This document shows positions 23,487 through 36,295 of a stretch of DNA of 64,000 bases, piece after piece. The translations under genes and the position numbers were made by a program. Origin of the DNA: Nemania diffusa (lineage: Eukaryota > Ascomycota > Sordariomycetes > Xylariales > Xylariaceae). Position 1 is the first letter of the stretch; every line of letters starts with the position of its first letter. A model generated the notes under the pieces. That model made no database searches. It saw only the letters and a program-made list of their open reading frames with translations, and had not been told where the DNA came from. The DNA is taken from contig JBBPUQ010000007.1 of NCBI GenBank assembly GCA_038501195.1, positions 496,001 through 560,000 of the forward strand. Reading direction: 5' to 3'.

Positions 23487-26400
23487 AACGATGCATATGG
23501 AGTTCAAAGGCGAAGTCTATTAGGCTGGTGGCGGGCTTGATGGGAGTAAGCGAGAGAAAGCAAATAAACAAGTCAAATGATAGATGACAACGATAATGTG
23601 TGACAAAGACTCGTGTCCACTAGCATAATAAATGTTGTGTCCGAGATCTGACGAGGCTCTGTCTACGGTACTTTCTAGCTCTGTCTGTGACAGTAGGTAT
23701 GCCCACGATGGAAGCAAGTGAATTGCGCCGTATGTACTTTAAGTCACACTATAAAAAACGCATGTGATGTGAAAATGCAGACATCTATTCTTGTACAAGT
23801 AATGTGATCTCGAAACATCCGGAGCAAGTCCTGCATGTTTTACCTGCTCGGCAAGCGAGGGGCCCGACAATATGGACATTGGTCCTGGCGCCGTGGCCGG
23901 CGGTTAAGGGATATATTTAGTGACCGAATCGGTGAGATTCGGAGGTTTCTTTGGGTTCGAACTGTAGGGCGGCGGCGGTTGGATCACGACACCTATGACG
24001 GGATTTTATGTTTGATGGGTAGGTAGATGTACATATTTTTAGCCGTGCTGTAATTAGCTACTACCTAGTCTCAATCGCAAACCGCCATGATGCGCGTGGG
24101 CGGCGCTTGCTGTCAGCGCTGCAGAAGATTGGGAAGGAAATCGATAACGAAATCCCATCCATCGCCAGACGGTCGAGATTAGGATATGCAGGTAGTGATG
24201 AGTGGATGCGGGTGTGTCGGATATCGGAATCAGAGCACAGGGAAGGGGTCGAAAGAGCAGGTTGGTCATGCTGTTCTGTACTGTCTGTCCCCATCTGTAG
24301 CGTAGCACTCGTGATGGGGTTTCGAGCCGTGTCACAGCATTCGGAGCCAGTCATGAAACTAAAATTCGAGGTGACTGGTTCATCGTTAGACCTGAAAAGG
24401 GGGCAGTGAAACTCCAGAGCCTCCACTTTGGGGGATGGGCGCGTAGAACGGCCCGCTATTGGTGGTTGGAGAATGGATGTTTGTGGGATGGGATAAGGTC
24501 GCCTTTTTCTGGTGATTCGGGTGCTCAGTTATAGGGCTTTGGGTTTATTATAGGTGAGCTTGTGGACGTGGTTGATTGGCTGTGGATTCTTGATATTATA
24601 TGTAGGTACCTACGGCACAGATAGCCATCTGCAGTGCGTGTGTAGTGGCTGCCGACCGATCTACTTGTCTACTGCACGTAGAGGGAGTTCGAATGTATCG
24701 ATTCGATTTTTGTTTATAGATACGCGAGAAGCTGAGAAACAGTATTGGACGAATTCGATAGAAGTACAGAGCACACTAGGAACGGTCTGAGCCTCGTTTC
24801 ACGATACCTAGCTCAGGTACCAGCTCATCATCCACTTATTTACTTACCACATTACAGATTAGGTACCTTCCCACTTCCTTCACATATAATAATACGAGTC
24901 ACTCGCATGGGAGCTACCTGTGAAACAAACAGGGGCAATTACAGGCATGTAAGCAAGATTTTTGGCAAACATTGATGTATGTAGGTCGGGTAGAACATAT
25001 TTTAAACAAGCTCACTTGCCTACATGTAGAAGACCCGATGATAAGTACCAAGCAAGCAGAGCATTGAAATTAGCGAGTAATAAGGCCCCTAACCCCCACG
25101 ATAACGTACTAATTAATAGAGGTTACCCCTCCCCCTTCATCCCTGTAGACATCTGGAGATAGTGTTGGGCAGTTTGTATTCGATAGAGTTCAAGTCTCAC
25201 CTTTAAAATGTTTTAGACTCTATTTAGACGTGTGTGCACATACATATCAACCAGTATCCCCACTAATCGTCTAGTTTCCCCTTTTTATTCTTTACCTATG
25301 CATCTACATATATTAGCATTGATATCCTATCTAGGTAAGTACAATAGTTTTGTTGGGTCCGATTTTAGACCCCACGTGGCATACACAAGGCAAGCTTTTG
25401 CGTACCTACAGCAGCACACATGCACTACAACATACCTACGGAATACTTAGCCTGGACGACCGCCTACCTTAGGTACGCCATTACTTTTTTGGATTTCGAA
25501 GTCGCCGAGAGAAGTCAGAATTAGACTGATGATCCTCCGCTTACCTTCTATCTAGAGATGCTTTCGCACGGTCCCCGTCGCACTTTCACTCTGGCTTCTC
25601 CCCAAACCCACATCGTCTTCACCTCCGTTGTAGCAGAGTCTCGCATATATAGAGTAGTCAGTTGCTTGACTAACTAGCGCGGGGTTTAGTCTATGATATA
25701 TATGTAAGTAGTCTCGTGTTAGTAGCCACGTAGTTCATATAGAATAGCTGCAAGTACATATGAAAGATGCTCTATTCATTACCTGTTTAATATAACCAAC
25801 ACGTATAATAGGTGCCCCTTTGTTATCTGGAAGTAGGTACATATACAGTGCTGCAGCGTCCCTATAGGTGACAGTGGACCTTTGGTACCATGCACCCCAC
25901 TCGTCCGGCCTCAGCTATTATCCACCCTCTTATACCAATAAAGGTACCTATCTACCAGCCAACTGTTGTACGGATCACAAGACAAGAGCTCCCAACACTA
26001 GCAGCTACTCTCTTTCGTTGTTTGAAGCTCTCCCTTCCTTCACCTCTTCATCCACCTCAAAACCCCCCTCTCTTATTTAATCGGTCTGCTGTGTGTATAT
26101 TTCTCTCACCTTGCGTCTCTCCTAGCTTGCGCTTCAGGCTACTGCCGACCTATCTAGATAGATAATCAACTTGAGACCCAAGCCCAAACCCCAAGCACCC
26201 CGCTCCAGTCACTTAAACCGCGACCCCTCACCCTCACACATCATACCATCACCCGCAGAGCGAGCTAACGCTTCGCATCGCGAGTAGCGTGCAACACCTA
26301 GTTATTCTTCCAGGCCGCGAGAGAGAGCAGCTTGCTTGCTGTTCGATTACCACCTACAGAGTACGCGTACTATTCATACTATTGACTGAGGTAGCCGAGC

Positions 26401-26660
26401 CATCAGAGAGGTAAGCCCCGTCCTTTTCATCTTCTCCCACCACCCCGGCGCAGATCATACAGGCACAGGCTTGTCCAACCTCCGTCTTCCTTCCTTCGTC
26501 ACTCCCGCCCGCCTTCTAAGCCGCTTCCTTGCGGTCTAGCAAACCACCATTTAAGTGCAATACGGGTGCGTGCTCCGCTCCGATTCGTGCTCCCGATTCG
26601 GCTATAGCGCAAGCGGGCAGGTAAAACGTATGAGATCTTGTAACAAGGGGCCTTGCCAAA
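23487..26660. other. Long intergenic region upstream of the MAP kinase
   Basis: The stretch covers the SEC24 3' flank and the distal MAP-kinase promoter. A GC-richer patch at 24050-24430 contains overlapping ORFs on both strands, none with recognisable protein character. Short TAGG/CCTA runs are frequent. The part after about 25900 becomes pyrimidine-rich. Confidence 0.45.
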
Positions 26661-27351
26661 ATGTACTGTGCCATCAGAGGCGCCAGGAACTAGCACGATA
26701 GTGCTACTCCTCGTCAGGGGGCCCGACCTCTCTTCGGTCATTGGCTGCTTCGAATTGTCTTCTGGAAGTTCTTGAAACATCTTGGACTTGGACATGTTTG
26801 CGTCCCGCCTAGGAAGGCTGGGATCCAATCCTAGACCCTATAGCCTATAGCTACATGAATCCCGACCGCGTGTTCCCCTTTCGAAGCGCCCTCGAACATG
26901 TCCCAACCTTGAATTCCCACCAACGCGCCGCCTCCTTCTTTGTCTCTCTTACAACTTCGGCTAATCTTTCTTCTCTCTCAAAGTTCAGACGATCTCAAAC
27001 CGCGAGCACTAAGCTTTCTTCGTCAAGCACAAAGAGTCGTTCCTGCCTACCCCACGATTCAAAGCCCAAGAAAGGTACCGAAACGACAAAAACCGTCGCA
27101 TCTTTTTGTGCTACCCGTTTGTACGCCGCAACGCCCTAGTGTCCGTTTAGTCAATCTTCGTCCCAAGTTTGACGTCGTTCTCTCGCGCCTTGCAAGGTAG
27201 ATCTTTGCTCGTCCTTGCAGTATCCCACATCCTTACAAGCTAAGGGTTGTGGGTGGAATTAATTAAAGTTGCACTCAGATCCCGAGTGTATCACTATATT
27301 ATTACATATTTAAAGTGAGAGACGAATCGTGCTTGTTGGCGTCGCTCCACT
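26661..27351 (+). promoter_or_regulatory. Probable MAP-kinase 5' leader with several upstream ORFs
   Basis: Upstream ATGs occur at 26661 (short), 26794 (short), 26855 (94 codons, ends 27139) and 26898 (ATG TCC CAA CCT TGA). The stretch is pyrimidine-rich and ends with the kinase ATG at 27352. The transcription start is unknown, so which of these are transcribed is inference. A GTAAGC donor-like site at 26411 could mark a leader intron. Confidence 0.4.
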
Positions 27352-28542
<1,191 letters not shown>

Positions 28543-30619
28543 AATCCAGGACCTTTTGATACGGAGGAATTGGTGAGATTTGCCCGGGAGCTAGTCCGGC
28601 AAGCAGGTGTAGGCGCTGGTGCAGATGCTGGTGGCATCGGTGGAGGAGATTGCAATTGTACCGCGGACGGATACCCGATCATCGAGCGAGTGTTGGAGAT
28701 GCCCGCACAACTCGCTTTTGTGTAGAAGGAGAAAAGACAAGCAAGCGATGCACATGATTAGCGATGTCGACGAGATATTTGCCCAGAAATGGCTGGTTAT
28801 GTGTCTTGAGGAGACGATGGACTGATCTATTTTTCTCTTTCTCCGTGTTTTATCGTCCATCTTATATAGGTAGATGACGTTATATGTACGAGAGAAGGGA
28901 ATGTAGCCCCCGTGAATCGGTCCATTGGGGAATGTTTCTTGATCTGATCTGATCTAGTCTAGTCTTTGGCCAAAGACCACGACTGGAGGGAAAGATAGAT
29001 AGATATATAAAGTCGTCTCCTTGTCTTTTTTTCTTTGTAATATTGTTTTCGTGTTGTTGTTTCTTTCCTTCGGCATACCTGTCTCCTGCTGTTACTTAAG
29101 GGGGTTTACGAGTGGGCATTGCGAGTGGACGGATGGATCTAGCTCCATAGGACAGCAACAACAACCTATTGCCTTTGCTTAGCTTTTGGCTCTTTACGTA
29201 CTTTGTGCTATGGAACTCTTGGTGACGATAGTGATGTAATGTGCTATACTTGGCTGTGTTGCGTACTACTTGGTAAATAAACATGTTCAATGTTGTATAT
29301 TAGCTGATGTTTGGATATTTTGAAGTAGCAAGAGGAAGGGAAGTGAATTAGGTCCGTAGATTGCGCAATACAGGATACTGGGAGGTTAAAACTACCTAGA
29401 TTTCTTATCTCGTATTAGCTCTTTTGTCTTGAAGTTAGCTGTCTAGAGAGTTTATAGTTTGTGATTTGTGTGGTTTATGACGTTGGGTTTGAAAATATTG
29501 CGCATAGAAGAGGACGGTAGACCATTGTGCTTGTCCCGGAATTAACTTCACTTGTAATTTGAGGATGGGGATTGTTGATAGCTTGTAGGTAGTCGGTACG
29601 TAAATATATACATAGGTAACTTACGCAGTTAACTTACAAGTGAGCGAGTAGATATATGTAGATGTATCTGTATCCAGGCAGCTCACTGCATAAATAGGCG
29701 ATTATGTGTAGAGTTGGGTATCTATATATTATATCTGTATGTCTGCTGCATATCTGGATATCTGAAAGTACAAGTCTGTTTCTAACAGGTATGGACTTAG
29801 TTGTGTCGTCTCCCTCTGTCTCTGGCCATGCCCTCCGGTACTCCCACGCGCTTTCACCATCTTCCATCTCGTCTGTTTGTGGTCTCTGCTGCTCCCTACT
29901 CTGCCTTGGCTTCAACCTCTGTGCTGAGAATAGGCGAGCTGAGTTGAGATGTTATCAAACCAGGTAGATATGTTGATTCGCACTATTATCCGCTTCCTAT
30001 CCTTGGAATTCGGGGCAAGGCCCTGGTTTCAGGGTAAAGGCCTTTGTATCAGAGATGTATTCCGATTCTTGAAACCAAAGTAAGTTAAGCGTCAACTCGG
30101 CGGTTTGATCTGAAGGTTTCTATCCCCTCCGACCGGCTCTGCTCTGCAACAAGCGGGACAAGAGTTGGATAATCTCATAGCAACCCGGCCAACTTCTTCC
30201 ACTGTCTATATAACGGGCATGAGTAGTGGGAGAGGCAGGGGCAGAACAGGTGTAGGTTTAGCTAGAGATTTCTCATCGAAGCTTGCGTATTCAATCCTTA
30301 TGAGCCGATGGCATTCTGATCGTGATATTATGGTGTTCTTTTACCAATCCACTGATATTCGATATCCAAAAGGTGGTTTCGTCTTCGCAAGACCTTTGCC
30401 TTTGGAATAAGAAAAAAAGGTCCCAGCTCCCCGTGTTGAAACTCTTAGGTCTCGTATTGCGGAATAAGCTTTCCCGCTTGACTCGTTGCAATCAGCGGAC
30501 CACGTATCCTCCTTGCCTCCTCCCCTCTCTCGTCTCGTCTCGTCTCCAACCATCCTTCAACCCCTCAATCGCCCCCTCATACATCGTCACCACCCCTCCC
30601 GCCCCGACTAATCAACTAA
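28543..30619. other. Convergent intergenic region
   Basis: Lies between the 3' ends of the MAP-kinase and OXR1-like genes. The left part is probably kinase 3' UTR and holds a repeated GATCT run near 28941-28960. I see no supported gene. Confidence 0.45.
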
Positions 30620-31963
30620 CTAACTGGCACCGACGACCCACAACTCCACACCGAGGACGTCGAACTTCTCGCCCTCGTCGCTCAGGGGCTGGTTGAGGAA
30701 GGTGTCGCAGCCGGCGCTGTGGCCGCGGCTCAGGCTGTCGTCGAGCCAGAGGCCGAAGGTGCCGCCGTGGCCGCCGCCGACGCTGAGGAACTTGGCCTCG
30801 CAGAACATGCAGTAGTCGTTGGCGCCCGTGTACGCGAAGGCCTGGAAGCGCACGCTCTGCGTTGCTGGCGCTGGGGACGGCGCGCGCTTCCTGCCCGTCG
30901 TCGGGTCGAACGTGTCGGGTTGTAGATGTGTTTTGGTCGTGTGGGAGGGGGAGGGCGCGGCGATTGTGGTGGTCCGGTAGTTGAGGTCGGTCGTGTCGGC
31001 GGATGGGGGAGGCGGTAGGGGCGCGTGTAGGCTGGCGCGCCAGAGGAAGCACTCGCCGGTGCCGTAGTAGGAGGGCGCTGGGTGTGGTGCTTCGGTGAGG
31101 TATGCGCCGAAGATCTGTGCGAGAGAGAGAGAAGGCGGGCGTTAGCTTTCTGTCTGGTGTTTCTTCCTTGCTTGATTTTCTCCTTGACACGTAGATGTTG
31201 TTATCGTCCTCCTTCGCCGAACCAGTTTCTCTCTCTCTCTCCTCTTTCTTCCCTTACGGACTAATAGAAACTAGCACATAACGAGCAACACAAAAAAGAG
31301 AGAAAAAAAAGTAAAGAAAGGAAAGGGACAAAAACATACCCCATCCCTCCCGTCCCTCACAACGAGCACGAACCCGGCCCGCACGCCGCGGTACCGCTCG
31401 CACAGCTGGTAGAGGGTGCCGAGCGAGCTCCCGTTCTGGTACAGGCTATACACGAGGCGCCAGTCCTCCATGATCTTGAGGCGCTCGGGCAGGAACGTGC
31501 GGATCTCCTCGGCCACGCCGCGCGCCAGCAGGCGCTCGTCCGCCGTCGTGTCGCCGCGGTAGCCGTGCAGGCTCACGGGGTCGAGGGACGGCAGCCCGCG
31601 CGGCGTCGCGGTGCGCCGCGGGGGCGTGAAGGCGCCGCTGACGCCGTCGCCGGTGGAGTGTGGGGGGTGTTGGAGGTGTGAGGAGGGCGTGGATGTGCTT
31701 TGGGCGCTGTCGACGGTGGAGATGCGCCGGAAGAGGCCCCAGACGGCGGACCCGAGGCCGTACCCCGAGGAGGATGTCGTCGCGGCGTGCGCGAGGGGTG
31801 GGTGTGGAGGTGGTGATGATGGCTTGCTGGAGTGTTGTGAATTGGTGGTGTTTGGTTGCGAGGTGGCTGTACGTGGCGAGATGAGAGCGGAGGGTGTCGT
31901 GGTGCCCGATGCTGGGGGTGAATCGTCGAAGTCGATCAGGTTGCCTGTGTCTTGTCGACTCAT
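30620..31963 (-). CDS. OXR1: TLDc-domain protein, oxidation resistance protein 1 family
   Basis: Members of this family protect against oxidative damage and in yeast bind the vacuolar proton pump. Exons 31963-31340 and 31114-30620 give 372 aa, joined in phase 0 inside the TLDc domain (VVRDGRDG | IFGAYLTEAPH). Residues 1-130 are Ser/Thr/Pro-rich and low complexity, beginning MSRQDTGNLIDFDD; the TLDc domain runs from about 140 to the C-terminus and shows the typical GTGECFLWR and GGTFGLWLDDSLSRG segments. A 70-residue Pro/Thr-rich insertion interrupts the domain after GECFLWRA, which fungal OXR1 proteins often carry. The 225-nt intron is long for this window. Head points towards the gap at 31964. 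Confidence 0.88.
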
Positions 31964-32992
31964 GGTTGCTGTCGTTGTAATTATTTCGGAATATGTAGGT
32001 ACCTAGGTTGAATTGTAGGTGTAGATAAGTAGATAACTAGAGCTGTAGCTGGAGCTCTCTCTAACTGTAGCAAGGCCTCGCCTAGCTTCGGGTCCTCTCC
32101 TTCCGAGCTAAGCGAAACCTGAGTAAGCTACTTTTATATAATGGCGTGGGTAAGTGAAGTCGAGCTTCACGAGGCTGATATCACGGGTAATAATAATTGT
32201 TGAGTGTTGGTATGTTGACCGTAGAGCTGGCCCGGCTTGTGACGTAGTGGAGCGTAGGTACCCTAGCTTGGATGCTAGATGCTATCAACAGTACTGTAGA
32301 TAAAGATGGTGGGGCTAATTCCTCGGCGACTAGGTATTCTATATACTTAAAATGATGTTGAAAAAAGCCGATGATTTATTTCAATGATGCTGCTAGATAG
32401 ATGGATTCAAGGGAGCATCGCAAAATAACAAACGAATGTAATGGATCATACGATGGTTCATTGGGAGGGATTGATTTCGAGGCGTGCAAGATGGTGCCTG
32501 GCTTGTTGTTGTAGTTGGTGCCTGTTGTGTGGTGGTGGGGATGGTTAAGAGATGGGGGGGTTCGGTTATGCCTACGCAGCACATATTTGGAAGAGGACAG
32601 CTCTGGAAGAATTGGGGGCAGTTATTAGACGAATGAATTTTTGAGTTGCGGGTAATTTAAAATCCAGCCTGATATTCGCTACAGTATTACTAAAAATCTA
32701 AAAATGATGATACCCTCGTTGTAGATCCTACTATTTATAATTATTGCTGACCTACTTATGGGAGGGTATCTACAACTTGGCATTCGGTACCTTGCATGGA
32801 CACATGTAGGTCTTGTCTGTGTCACCTGGCTAGTAGTGTAGAGTCTTCAGAGCTCGCAGTGTTGTTACTTGTATAAGAGGTACTGCGTCCTTTATCGAGG
32901 GCCAATTGAGCATGGTAGATGTCATTAGATCCAATCAAGTATGTGGTCTATGTCTCGCAACTTTCTCGTTGAATTATATACTAGACTAGATT
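31964..32992. other. Intergenic region between OXR1-like and HEM4 genes
   Basis: Contains the OXR1-like promoter and the HEM4 3' flank; both genes are on the minus strand. An AT-rich patch lies near 32640-32760. No supported gene. Confidence 0.45.
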
Positions 32993-34014
32993 CTAATTAT
33001 TCTGTCGGTATATACTCTTGAAGTTAGTGATAGCCTCCCAGATGCCTTCAGGACTTGGCTTCGCGGCACAAACGTCCGGCTCCAGTCCAAAAGTCTTCAT
33101 GAGATAGTCTCGCGTCGTCGGCCCTATCGTCACAATACGAGCAGTCTGTTGACCGGGCCCCCTCGAAGCTTTCCCAGTCTTCTCGTCGAATATAAAACCC
33201 AAACCCCTGAGCATACTGTCGCAACCTGTAGGTGAGAATACTACTACCCACCTTGTAGGCCGGTCTCTTGTGTTCGATAGGATCTCCTTGAAGTCCCTCG
33301 AAAATGACTCCATGACACCTGTACCGTATACTACAGTCTCGGTCACCTCAATACGAGTATCGGCCGGCAGTGTACGGTCCATGAGGGTCTTGGGTATGAT
33401 ATCCCGCCTCTGCTCCCCAACTAGAAATAATAGTGGTGGCTTCATCGTGCGGTCTCGATACCACTCGCCGTAGTGCTCTAATATGTACTGTGCAAGCGCA
33501 TCGCCGGTTCCAGTATGCTCGCCGTATATACGCAGAGGCGGGGACTGAGGGATTGCCTTCAATGCTCGAGTGGTAGCGGGGCCGACGCTATATATAGGCA
33601 CATGTTGCAGATGCGGCCAGCTCTCGTCGTTACCTGTTCAAGTCAGGTTGCTGCTGCAGGACCGGTGCGGTGATTGGACGGTATAGTATAAGTGCTCGGC
33701 GACAGACCTTGACCTTCGTCGACTAGCTTCGCAAAGGCTTCCACAGCCCTCTGCGAAGTGAATATGAGTCCTCCATACGCACTGTCCGTGCCATTGTTTA
33801 TCCTCTTTTCCTGTAGTAATGTTCTCAAGCTCGTCAGCCCCTCTTCCGAGAAGCAGTGTCGGAGCACCGGTACGAAGGTGGGTTCGAAATGACAATTGTC
33901 ATGCGGGGTCGAGAAGAGGTCTTCGTAGGCATCTGTCGGCGAGGATTTGGTTTTGAGTAGAAGCACGGGGGTTTTTACCCCGTCTGGGCCTAAAGCTGGC
34001 TCTCCTCCAGCCAT
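32993..34014 (-). CDS. HEM4: Uroporphyrinogen-III synthase
   Basis: Cyclises hydroxymethylbilane to uroporphyrinogen III with inversion of ring D, the fourth step of haem synthesis, in the cytosol. Exons 34014-33708 and 33633-32993 give 315 aa. The two-domain HemD fold is supported by N-terminal PVLLLKTKS, the LIFTSQRAVEAF segment, the hinge PIYSVGPATTRAL, and the C-terminal WVVVFSPTGCDSML and IVTIGPTTRDYL segments. Start chosen at MAGGEPAL because fungal orthologues begin just before the first beta strand; an in-frame Met 44 codons upstream (34146) is possible but reads like leader. The donor is GTCTGT, less common than GTRAGT; phase 1 is consistent. Divergent from ERV1. Confidence 0.9.
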
Positions 34015-34428
34015 AGAGGAAAAAACGATTGATGCTTCAATGGTGACTTTATCACAAGCAATTTCATTCATCGGTCTACCTATCAATGATGTCAGAATCG
34101 CTATACTTAGGTACCTCTCTAGCCTGCTATTCCGTACATACTGCACTTAGCAGGCGGTTGTACAGATCCACATTCTATCGATAACAGATCCCTGTCAACT
34201 AGCCCGCCGAGATATTGGCCGAGATTCTTCTGGCTAGAGCTAGAGTAGCATTACAAATCGCCGTCTGCCGATGCGGTTGAGCCCGGCTTTCAAAACTATT
34301 GCTTCATTATCGCAAGATTGCGTTCATCTCCGTGATTTGCCAGCGTTGTCGCAAATGAGCTGATTTCTCTGCCGATTTTCCCCTTTCATTTTTTTCTCTC
34401 ATACCCGTTTCAACTTACAGTTGACACC
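34015..34428. promoter_or_regulatory. Bidirectional promoter between HEM4 and ERV1
   Basis: The 414-bp gap separates start codons on opposite strands and must hold both promoters. It has a pyrimidine-rich run just before the ERV1 ATG (34380-34420) and a CACCATGG-type start context. I see no clear TATA box. Confidence 0.6.
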
Positions 34429-35084
34429 ATGGCTGTGGATCTACCGGACTCGCAGCCATCCCCGGCATCTGCCGCGAAGCTACCGCCGGGCTTCGTTCTA
34501 GACAAAGATGGCAAGCCGTACGTTTTCTCCTACGTACAGTGCCCCCCGATGCTAGAGCCACGGCCAACTGACAGATATTCCCGCATATTAGGTGTCGATC
34601 TTGTAATTCGAAGGCCTCCTTCAGCCAGTGGGCCCAACAGACCAGATCCTCTCTCAAATCCGGAGTTGGCGTTGCGACCGGCGCTGCCGCCGTTGCTGCC
34701 ACGACGGCCACCGCCGCTCCTGTGACTCCCTCTATACCCGCTAATGACTGCCCCCCCGATGTCGAGGCCCTGGGCCGGAGCACCTGGACCCTCTTACATA
34801 CCATCGCCGCGAACTACCCGAAGTCCCCGAATTACAAGGAACAATCAGACCTCAAGACTTTTATGGGCCTGTTCTCACGTCTATATCCCTGCTGGGTATG
34901 CGCCGAGGACTTCCAGACATACATGCAGAAAGAACAGATCAGAGTCGACAGCCGGAACGAATTCGGTACATGGCTCTGTGAAGCACATAATGCCGTCAAT
35001 ACGAAGTTAGGCAAACCTGTGTTTGACTGCGCCAAATGGGAAGAGAGGTGGCGAACGGGATGGAAAGATGGACGGTGTGACTAG
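34429..35084 (+). CDS. ERV1: FAD-linked sulfhydryl oxidase ERV1
   Basis: Mitochondrial intermembrane-space enzyme that reoxidises Mia40 and passes electrons to cytochrome c or oxygen. Exons 34429-34517 and 34592-35084 give 193 aa. The shuttle CxxC (Cys31-R-S-Cys34) appears only after splicing: the exon junction falls in the codon before Cys31. The active-site pair is Cys130-W-V-Cys133 in YPCWVCAEDF, and the structural pair Cys159 and Cys176 is in the C-E-A-H-N...F-D-C block with the usual 16-residue spacing. Trp95 and His99 in the RSTWTLLHT helix fit the FAD-binding pattern. An Ala/Thr-rich linker (55-75) joins shuttle and core. Length is normal. Confidence 0.94.
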
Positions 35085-36295
35085 ACCCGTTTATCTTTTT
35101 TTCCTCTTCATTTACATATAAAACATCTCGTGAGAATCTCGAGCATGCCACTAATTGCGGGCTGCTTCCACGTAAGCGTAGACCGCCATAGTTGTCTTTA
35201 GCGTTTGTAACACAAAGTGTACATTATTAGAAGACACAGTACATAGAAGAAGGGCCGAACATGGGATTGGCGTCTGGTTAGGTCTTTAGGGAACTGCATC
35301 GCATCTCATGATTCTCATTTTTATTTTTTTGATATGTCATTTATTGGGATATTTACGCATAGGAGGATGGCAACCTCATTATAGGGGATATGGATGCACG
35401 ACAACTCGAACAAATTTCCTCGTCGCCAAAACAAAATAAAAATTAAGAGGAATAAACGTAAAGTAACTCTCCAAGGGTTCTTACGTTACACTGGATCTCG
35501 AAATCGACTACTTACCAACCTATCTAATGCCTGCAAACCAGGGTTGGGCCCCATTCTTCCCGTCGCTCGGTCGCTCGGCCTCAAAGGTTAAAACGTCTCT
35601 AAGCGACTCTAACTCTAGACCGAGCCAAAGGCCTAAGTCGCTCCCTTAAGGCAGAATAAGCCGTGGCTATCGGCCAATGGAAGTGGGCACCTCTTGACAT
35701 GGTACGTTCCGGACCCGGTATGCGGATACATTGCATCATTACGTATCGACACCCCACCTCGTAAGGAAATGCTAGGCGATACTATCAGTCCACCGAGGTC
35801 TTGCGGGTCTTGAGTGGCCGTTCGAGACGGAAGGCCCTGCCATAGTTACCGGGTTGTGAGTAATAGCCCACCAAACATGCGAATATCTTCTCACCTTAGG
35901 CCTTGCCGAGCCAATCCGACGGTATCTATTCAATCAATCAATGTGTGGCGTTGTTGTTGGGCTTAAACCACTCACCACTCACTCACCACGCACCATACTT
36001 ACTCACCACCAATTGACTACATTGATATATTTACCCGAGTGCTTGCAACTCTGATTTCAGTCTCAGTCTTAATCCCCACCAACACCTCCACTAACACCAC
36101 CACCACCTCCTCTCATCGCATCGCTTATTACCCCCCTTTTCTTCACATAACTTATATACATCAACAGAGTATATAAGTATAAGTGTTAACTCAACCCTCA
36201 AAATAAATAGCTCAATTACACAACAACAACAACAACAACAAGAACAGCAACAGCAAAACATATAGACAAAATAGACAGGCCACCAGCCACCCAAA
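35085..36295. promoter_or_regulatory. Upstream region of the pyruvate decarboxylase gene
   Basis: Covers the ERV1 3' flank and the pyruvate decarboxylase promoter. The last 350 bases are strongly C/A- and CT-rich (repeated CTCACCAC near 35965-36010), typical of strongly expressed fungal genes. No supported ORF. Confidence 0.5.
36221..36241 (+). repeat. (CAA)7 run in the pyruvate decarboxylase leader
   Basis: Perfect CAA repeat followed by AGAACAGCAACAGCAAAA, about 55 bases before the ATG. Such unstructured CAA-rich leaders favour efficient translation; that role here is inference. Confidence 0.75.

Noticed and set aside
24061..24426. Minus-strand 121-codon ORF upstream of the MAP kinase
   Set aside because: Overlaps an opposite ORF of equal quality; Ser/Cys-rich without recognisable domain.
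26499..26828. Minus-strand 109-codon ORF in the kinase leader region
   Set aside because: Antisense to the probable leader and without domain-like features.
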